Shown: one piece after another, positions 7,234-11,599 of the stretch | Numbering within the stretch: position 1 is the stretch's first letter | Layout of the letters: every line of letters starts with the position of its first letter | Origin: Bacteroidales bacterium GP2 | GTDB taxonomy: Bacteria > Bacteroidota > Bacteroidia > Bacteroidales > Muribaculaceae | Direction: 5' to 3' | Length of the DNA: 11,599 nt | NCBI GenBank assembly: GCA_001701115.1 | Contig: DAAJ01000122.1 | Coordinates: 16,619-28,217, forward strand | Program-made: the position numbers and the translations under genes | The notes under the pieces: generated by a model | What the model was told of the DNA's origin: nothing | The model's input: the letters and a program-made list of their open reading frames with translations, nothing else | Database searches by the model: none

Positions 7234-9216
7234 TCAGTTTGCAAAGTCCACCGATACTCCGAGCTGGAAACGGCGGGGATTCATCGGGTAATGAGGCATG
7301 GAGAAGTAATTGTTGCCGGTCAGACCCTGGTTAACGTGTGAAAACAATACATAAAACCTCGTTTTGCTCAGTTTCATGTTGGCATAAGCGTTCATGAACG
7401 GATAATTTCCGCATTTCATTTCGCGCTGGTTGTAGAATGTGGTTGTTGCCGGCTGGTAACCGGGAGCATAATACTTGGTATAGTAGTCGCAATCCACTCC
7501 AAACTGCACTTCAAGCACTTTTGCAACTTTGAAAAGGATATATAGGTTTGAATAAACTGAGAATTTCGGAAGTGGAAGCACCGCGTCATTTGAACTTGTC
7601 TGGAAATTCAGCTTATTGTTCCAATGCAGTATTCCCACCTTTAAGTCCTGGCTCAATGACGCGCTTACAACCTGCACCGAGCCTCCGTTCTGCTCAGGCA
7701 AGGAGTTAGCTCCGAAGTAAATCATATTCTGGATGTTCTCAACTCCGGCATTTATATATGTGCCTGTTCGCGGAAGAGTAAGCCATCCGCCGAATTTGAG
7801 CCTGCGGGTTTTGCCGAAATCGTTATTCCATATAAAATGGTTGGAGACATATTGCTTCATCAGAAATGGTGCCTCCTCATTTGAAAATCTGCCGAAAGCA
7901 TTAATAGTAACGGAATCACCGAGAAGATTAAATTTGGTGGATACATTCCCCTCTACATGCACGTCGCCCGCAACCGGACCCGCAACACCGAGCCTGCCGG
8001 TTATCTCATATCGGAGCAAACTGCCACGCTGCTTTGTGAGCTGTCCGCCAACCCAAAGAAGGTTTTCTGTGGTCTTGGGTGCAAGTTTGGAGTCAAAAGG
8101 ATAGGGAGTCAGATTCTCAGGTCGTCCTTCACCTAACGGAATAGAATCAATAGTCTGGTTATAACGCCTTATTTCATGGGTAAGATATGCCGCAAGACCG
8201 AATTTGGCATATTTGTGGAAACCTTCAAGGAGGGAAATGCCAAATGTATTCTTCAGCGACCAATACGAGGTTACATCAGTTGAACCGTTGTCACTCAGAT
8301 AGCTGTTTGTCCAGAACTCACGTGCCTCCTCGGCATTAGTGTTCTTAAACATATGTCTGCCGGTATTGTAATCAAGCGTCCATATAAAACTTGACACCGG
8401 AATATATTCCTTATGCTCGACAGTGTCACCGGGAATAGTATCACTGGGAGGAGTGACATGCCAGTATCCTACTTTATAGCGGGAATTTATGAACAGCTCT
8501 TTGCCACGCAGGCGGCTGTGTGCCGCTGAAAGGCGGGTAGGTATTGTTTTCGGGTTTATGGATGCATTTCCACCCTGCAGCTGTTCAGGGTCGGTTATGT
8601 ACAAATCGTCAGTGATGCCGCCGTTCTCCTTGTTAAGCAGATTGTAATGATTGTAAAACATCTGCATTTCATACCGGTCGCCCATATATGAGCTTGACAA
8701 TCCCCATGCAAGATTCTTAGCCGCCTGGTAATTGTAACTGCCCTTTGAGTAAAGGTAATCGATATTTGCTCCGATTTCAAAACACTTGTTCACATTTCCT
8801 GAAAAAACGGTAGTAAGCCTATCCTGTGAATTTTCACGTCCTCCCCCGAAATTATAACTTAGGAGCGTCATCGGAACCCTTGTGTTATAAAACTTATGAT
8901 TCCCTTTTTCCGGCAGCCAGTGCGCAAGAGGATCGTGGAAAAAGAAATCGCTCATAACCGGACGCTCAAAATAAATCATATTCATGCCCTGGGCACCGAG
9001 GTTGCCGGTGGTAGCCCATGCGAGTGACACATCGTTTGGCACCGATTTCAGGTAATAATTATACAGCAACGTGTCTATCGTTGCCGGTTCATGAAGTCCA
9101 AGCGGCGGAAGCATCTTCCATGCATAGGAAGGTGCTATCTCAGGCGACTTCGCCAATGACACATTTGCTATCAAAGCAAGTGCCACTGCAACGTAGAAAA
9201 GTATATAGCGTTTCAT
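7234..9216 (-). CDS. Putative porin (PF14121-like outer-membrane beta-barrel)
   Basis: This 660-residue protein is predicted to form an outer-membrane barrel; what it conducts is unknown. The ATG at 9216 gives a signal peptide MKRYILFYVAVALALIANVSLA, cleaved before KSPE. A GTG at 9243 is possible by frame but lies upstream of the promoter box. The mature protein has no transmembrane helices. It is rich in aromatic and glycine residues with many alternating strands (for example RYEMQMFYNHYNLL, KTRFYVLFSHVNQ) and ends in FQLGVSVDFAN, like the closing strand of a barrel. The N-terminal region (SYAWKMLPPLGLHEPATIDTLLYNYYLKSVPND, residues about 30-62, followed by YFERP) is the pattern I associate with the Bacteroidota putative porin family. 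It lacks a TonB box and plug domain, so it is not a SusC-type receptor. It is the first gene of a two-gene unit with the anchored binding protein, one base apart. Confidence 0.82.
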   Translation of the reverse strand: MKRYILFYVAVALALIANVSLAKSPEIAPSYAWKMLPPLGLHEPATIDTLLYNYYLKSVPNDVSLAWATTGNLGAQGMNMIYFERPVMSDFFFHDPLAHWLPEKGNHKFYNTRVPMTLLSYNFGGGRENSQDRLTTVFSGNVNKCFEIGANIDYLYSKGSYNYQAAKNLAWGLSSSYMGDRYEMQMFYNHYNLLNKENGGITDDLYITDPEQLQGGNASINPKTIPTRLSAAHSRLRGKELFINSRYKVGYWHVTPPSDTIPGDTVEHKEYIPVSSFIWTLDYNTGRHMFKNTNAEEAREFWTNSYLSDNGSTDVTSYWSLKNTFGISLLEGFHKYAKFGLAAYLTHEIRRYNQTIDSIPLGEGRPENLTPYPFDSKLAPKTTENLLWVGGQLTKQRGSLLRYEITGRLGVAGPVAGDVHVEGNVSTKFNLLGDSVTINAFGRFSNEEAPFLMKQYVSNHFIWNNDFGKTRRLKFGGWLTLPRTGTYINAGVENIQNMIYFGANSLPEQNGGSVQVVSASLSQDLKVGILHWNNKLNFQTSSNDAVLPLPKFSVYSNLYILFKVAKVLEVQFGVDCDYYTKYYAPGYQPATTTFYNQREMKCGNYPFMNAYANMKLSKTRFYVLFSHVNQGLTGNNYFSMPHYPMNPRRFQLGVSVDFAN

Positions 9217-9223
9217 TTCGTTG

Positions 9224-9254
9224 CAAAGATAGCAACTCGCCACCGAAAAACAGG
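9224..9254 (-). promoter_or_regulatory. Predicted promoter of the porin unit, almost touching the start codon
   Basis: On the minus strand TATCTTTG (9231-9224, then C) matches TAnnTTTG exactly. At 19 nt spacing, CCTG (9254-9251) keeps the TG of the -33 TTTG element. Only 7 nt separate the -7 box from the ATG at 9216, so the leader would be about 0-5 nt. Confidence 0.6.
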
Positions 9255-9259
9255 CGAGT
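9235..9259 (-). repeat. Second inverted repeat overlapping the MFS terminator and porin promoter
   Basis: ACTCGCC (plus-strand 9235-9241) and GGCGAGT (9253-9259) are perfect inverted copies with an 11-nt loop. The right arm shares bases 9256-9259 with the terminator stem at 9256-9289, so the two hairpins cannot form fully together. The region also holds the -33/-7 spacer of the porin promoter. Confidence 0.5.
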
Positions 9260-9289
9260 GGCCAGGAAAAAAATATCTCCTGACCACTC
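9246..9289 (-). terminator. Probable terminator after the MFS transporter
   Basis: Read on the minus strand, GAGTGGTCAGGA (9289-9278) pairs with TCCTGGCCACTC (9267-9256) over 12 bp with one G-U pair and a 10-nt T-rich loop. A run of five T (9250-9246) follows after five other bases. The stem is strong but the T-run is displaced, so termination may be partial. It lies 23 nt after the MFS stop. Confidence 0.6.
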
Positions 9290-9312
9290 TTTAGCGTATT
9301 TGAAGTTTAAAA

Positions 9313-10527
9313 TCAATCGGGTCTGAAAACGAAACTATTACGTTTCAGCACTACCAGCACTGCAAAAGCAAGCGTCAGGAAAAAATTGAGCTTGAATGCA
9401 AATGCAATGATTGCATTGCCATGCAACGCGCTGCGCAAACCGTCAATAATCACCGGCGCAAGTGCTATCGTTGTATAGTTCGCTACAAGCACAATCGAAA
9501 GGGCGAGAGTAGATTTTTTCGGTGATGTCACCGTGAGAGTCGCCTTATTATAGATTACAGGCTGATATATGCCATAACCGAATCCCATGAGTGCCGCTCC
9601 GACGTACATGGACCATTCCTCACGAACAAAAGCGAAAAGTGCAAGTCCACCTAAAAGCGCCAGAATAGCGTAAATCAAAGTATTCTTACCTAATGCGGAT
9701 ATTATGGAATTAAGTGTGAAACCTGGCACGAAAGTGAAGAAAAAGAATATTGCAGTAACTGTTCCGGCAACATCTGTTGACCAATGCTCTTTCTCCACAA
9801 GGAAAGGACAGTAATATGATATTACAATTGAGGAATATGTGACGAAGAAATACACCGCGATTGTTGCAACCAGCTTGGACATTATGAATTTGCCATCACC
9901 TTCGCTGGCTGAGTCGGCATCATTCTTTGCCGCCGGCGCGCCGTAGAGGTCAGCAGCAGGAATGCGCTTAAGCATCGGGGTAAGGGCAAGAGGGATAATA
10001 GGAATAAGATAAACAATGAACGGAAGGTGCCAGTTTCCATGGCTCAACAGACCCACGGCATAAGTTGCAATGACAAGGGTCAGGTTTGAAATCGCGCTCT
10101 GGTAACCCATCTGCCTCATTCTTTCCGGACCGGCAAATGTATCGGCAAGCAAACCGGTTGAGAAAGGAATAAGAATACCAGCACCAATCCCGAGCATGCA
10201 GCTTATTATAATCAACTGCACCATCGAAGAGGCAAAAAGGTATGCTATGCCGCAAAGTGAATACACTGCAAGCGCCACCGTTATCACCGCAAGTTTATGC
10301 CGGGACAATGACAGGCGTCCGGCAAGCAGGAGGCAGGGGATGATAAGCAAATTGGGAAGCATTGTGAGCAGCTGCTTTTCAAGCTGCGTTGTGTTTGGGA
10401 AAATTTTTGAAAGCGTTCCAAGCATAGGGGTTACCGCAAGCCCCGGAAGGTTCACTACTAACGACAGCGATAGAATCGCAACAAGAACGCTCAAAGCAAT
10501 AGGCGTCTTCCCGGTATTTACTTTCAT
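9313..10527 (-). CDS. Major facilitator superfamily (MFS) transporter
   Basis: This inner-membrane secondary transporter of 404 residues, the usual MFS size, has about 12 hydrophobic segments split by a central charged loop (about 185-215, rich in D, E, K and S). AGRLSLSRHK near residues 69-78, after the second hydrophobic segment, is at the place of MFS motif A (GxLxDRxGRR). Repeated glycine-rich helices such as LGIGAGILIPFSTGLLAD (112-129) and GFGYGIYQP (315-323) fit the fold. The pattern GxLIPxSTGLLAD resembles sugar or drug exporters, but the substrate cannot be assigned. The reading frame extends upstream only to a TTG at 10608 through a poorly conserved-looking, cysteine-containing stretch; the ATG at 10527 (MKVNTGKTPIAL) gives a normal MFS N terminus and is preferred. 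It is divergent from the NhaC gene and followed by a hairpin terminator before the porin unit. Confidence 0.85.
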   Translation of the reverse strand: MKVNTGKTPIALSVLVAILSLSLVVNLPGLAVTPMLGTLSKIFPNTTQLEKQLLTMLPNLLIIPCLLLAGRLSLSRHKLAVITVALAVYSLCGIAYLFASSMVQLIIISCMLGIGAGILIPFSTGLLADTFAGPERMRQMGYQSAISNLTLVIATYAVGLLSHGNWHLPFIVYLIPIIPLALTPMLKRIPAADLYGAPAAKNDADSASEGDGKFIMSKLVATIAVYFFVTYSSIVISYYCPFLVEKEHWSTDVAGTVTAIFFFFTFVPGFTLNSIISALGKNTLIYAILALLGGLALFAFVREEWSMYVGAALMGFGYGIYQPVIYNKATLTVTSPKKSTLALSIVLVANYTTIALAPVIIDGLRSALHGNAIIAFAFKLNFFLTLAFAVLVVLKRNSFVFRPD

Positions 10528-10536
10528 GACCGTAAG

Positions 10537-10549
10537 TATTAAGTTAATA
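10537..10549. repeat. Palindrome upstream of the MFS start
   Basis: TATTAA-G-TTAATA is a perfect 6-1-6 palindrome, 9 nt upstream of the MFS start codon. It could be an operator, but the surrounding DNA is A/T-rich and it may be chance. No convincing TAnnTTTG promoter for the MFS gene was found in the 148-nt divergent spacer. The nearest match is a TAAAATTTG (minus strand, 10604-10596) with one extra base and no well-spaced -33 element. Confidence 0.25.
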
Positions 10550-10636
10550 TATGCTTTATAACTTGGTATAAGAAATTTAGGTTCAGCGCAAACCGCAAAT
10601 TTTAACAAGATTCTTTAATGAAGTTGCCAAAACAGG

Positions 10637-10667
10637 TTGCCGGAGTCTGTAATTTTTAATTACTTTG
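10637..10667 (+). promoter_or_regulatory. Predicted promoter of the NhaC gene, close to the start codon
   Basis: TTG (10637-10639) lies 20 nt before TTACTTTG (10660-10667, then C), which has one mismatch to TAnnTTTG. The ATG at 10676 follows after only 8 nt, predicting a leader of about 3-5 nt. A 6-3-6 palindrome (GTAATT, 10649-10654; AATTAC, 10658-10663) overlaps the spacer and the -7 box. Confidence 0.5.
10649..10663. repeat. Palindrome within the NhaC promoter
   Basis: GTAATT-TTT-AATTAC is a perfect inverted repeat lying between the predicted -33 and -7 elements and covering the start of the -7 box, a position where a bound repressor would block transcription. The arms are short and A/T-rich, so chance is possible. 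Confidence 0.3.
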
Positions 10668-10675
10668 CATTACTT

Positions 10676-11584
10676 ATGGCAGAATCAACCACCTCACATA
10701 ACCGCATAAGCAATTTAAACGGGCTGCTTTCCCTATCTCCTGTAGTGATATTCCTGTTGTTGTACCTTGTGCTATCCATCATAATAGGCGACTTCTATAA
10801 AGTGCCTATTGCTGTTGCGCTTGCACTTGCCTGCATCTGGGGAATAGCAACATTTGCCGGGCGTCCCCTCACCGAGCGCATTGAAATATTCTCGCGCTCT
10901 GCGGGACATAGCGATATCCTATACATGATATGGATATTCGTTCTTGCCGGGGCATTCGCCTCATTGGCAAAGGAAATTGGCGCTGTTGATGCTACGGTAG
11001 GGCTTACCCTAAGATTTTTCCCGGCTGACTATATTGTGCCGGGTTTATTCATTGCTGCATGCTTCATATCCCTCTCAATAGGCACTTCAGTGGGCACAGT
11101 AGTTGCGCTGAGCCCTCTTGCCGCTGAGCTCGCAAATGCTTCCGGCGGCAATGTAGCCTATGTTGTTGCAGCGGTGTTGGGCGGTGCTTTCTTTGGAGAT
11201 AACCTCTCTTTCATATCCGACACAACGATTGCAGCAACGCGCACGCAAGGGTGCAAGGCGGGAGATAAGTTCAGGGCGAACCTGTGGCTTGCCATACCTG
11301 CTGCGGTTGCGACCCTTGTGGCATACCTTTTCATTCCGTCCGGAGTAAGTGAAATTACAGCATCAGAAGTTTCCCAGCCATGGATGGTAACACCATACCT
11401 TCTCATAATAGCCCTTGCAATCTGCGGCATTAATGTCACGATAGTGCTTACGGCAGGAATAGCGGCGACTATTGTTTTAGGCATTATGGCTGGAAACAGC
11501 ATCATAGATATGCTTGGTTTCATGGGCAGCGGAATAGACTCAATGGGCTCGCTGATTATAATAACCCTGCTTGCTAGGGTATGA
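10676..11584 (+). CDS. Na+/H+ antiporter, NhaC family (ends early, probably truncated or frameshifted)
   Basis: This inner-membrane cation/proton antiporter of the NhaC family (PF03553-type) would export Na+ in exchange for H+. The ATG at 10676 (MAESTTSHN) follows a promoter-like element; a frame-compatible TTG at 10637 is part of the -33 box and is rejected. Hydrophobic helices run from about residue 20. The most diagnostic stretches are SIGTSVGTVVALSPLAAELA near 134-153 and GDNLSFISDTTIAATRTQGC near 174-193, which match the conserved core of the family. The frame stops at a TGA (11582-11584) after 302 residues, whereas relatives are about 430 or more. The stop falls right after a helix (GSLIIITLLA), and the second conserved C-terminal half is missing. 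Only 15 nt remain to the window edge, so a frameshift, a real pseudogene and an edge sequencing error cannot be told apart. Confidence 0.8.
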   Translation: MAESTTSHNRISNLNGLLSLSPVVIFLLLYLVLSIIIGDFYKVPIAVALALACIWGIATFAGRPLTERIEIFSRSAGHSDILYMIWIFVLAGAFASLAKEIGAVDATVGLTLRFFPADYIVPGLFIAACFISLSIGTSVGTVVALSPLAAELANASGGNVAYVVAAVLGGAFFGDNLSFISDTTIAATRTQGCKAGDKFRANLWLAIPAAVATLVAYLFIPSGVSEITASEVSQPWMVTPYLLIIALAICGINVTIVLTAGIAATIVLGIMAGNSIIDMLGFMGSGIDSMGSLIIITLLARV

Positions 11585-11599
11585 GGCATTGGGTAATGC

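Noticed and set aside
7233..7244. TTG start of the solute-binding-like gene overlapping the porin end
   Set aside because: An ATG one base after the porin stop gives a normal N terminus and the simplest coupling; the four extra residues add nothing recognisable.
10528..10608. 27-residue N-terminal extension of the MFS transporter from a TTG
   Set aside because: The extension resembles no MFS N terminus, and the internal ATG gives the usual short cytoplasmic start before the first helix.
1..11599. Mobile element, CRISPR array, tRNA or defence island
   Set aside because: No transposase, integrase, direct-repeat array, cloverleaf-like sequence or defence-type protein was found on either strand; the genes look like ordinary chromosomal ones.

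Overview
The window looks like chromosomal DNA of a Bacteroidota member, probably order Bacteroidales. The evidence is the 682-residue HtpG, a PF14121-like putative porin, promoters with the Bacteroidota -33 (TTTG) / -7 (TAnnTTTG) pattern, A/T-rich leaders without Shine-Dalgarno sequences, and ClpC carrying a UVR-type middle region. No tRNA, rRNA, CRISPR array, IS element or phage gene was seen. There is no gene-free stretch longer than 300 bases. The longest spacers are about 190 nt (htpG to birA) and about 150 nt (between the two divergent transporter genes).

Layout. Plus strand, left to right: the 3' three quarters of clpC (cut by the window edge), a strong intrinsic terminator, htpG, a second strong terminator, birA (a monofunctional biotin-protein ligase), and a secreted alpha/beta hydrolase with its own promoter. 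The hydrolase converges on a minus-strand block with only 3 nt between the stop codons. Its best terminator lies inside the opposing coding sequence. The minus-strand block, read in transcription order, is an MFS transporter, a hairpin-rich spacer, then a two-gene unit of an outer-membrane putative porin and a membrane-anchored solute-binding-protein-like protein, separated by one base. Divergent from the MFS gene, on the plus strand, is an NhaC-family Na+/H+ antiporter. It stops after about 302 codons, 15 nt before the window ends, and so lacks the C-terminal part expected for the family.

Functional picture. The left part is protein quality control (ClpC unfoldase for ClpP; Hsp90 HtpG) and cofactor attachment (biotinylation). 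The right part is envelope biology: a periplasmic esterase-type hydrolase, an outer-membrane channel paired with a periplasmic sensor or binding domain, and two inner-membrane transporters. Most genes look like ordinary core or envelope genes and I do not see an obvious new defence or mobile system. The more unusual signals are regulatory: two promoters placed almost on top of their start codons, a terminator embedded in a convergent gene, competing hairpins in the MFS-porin spacer, and operator-like inverted repeats at promoters. Several start codons were moved inward from non-ATG extensions to internal ATGs, because signal peptides and promoters require it.
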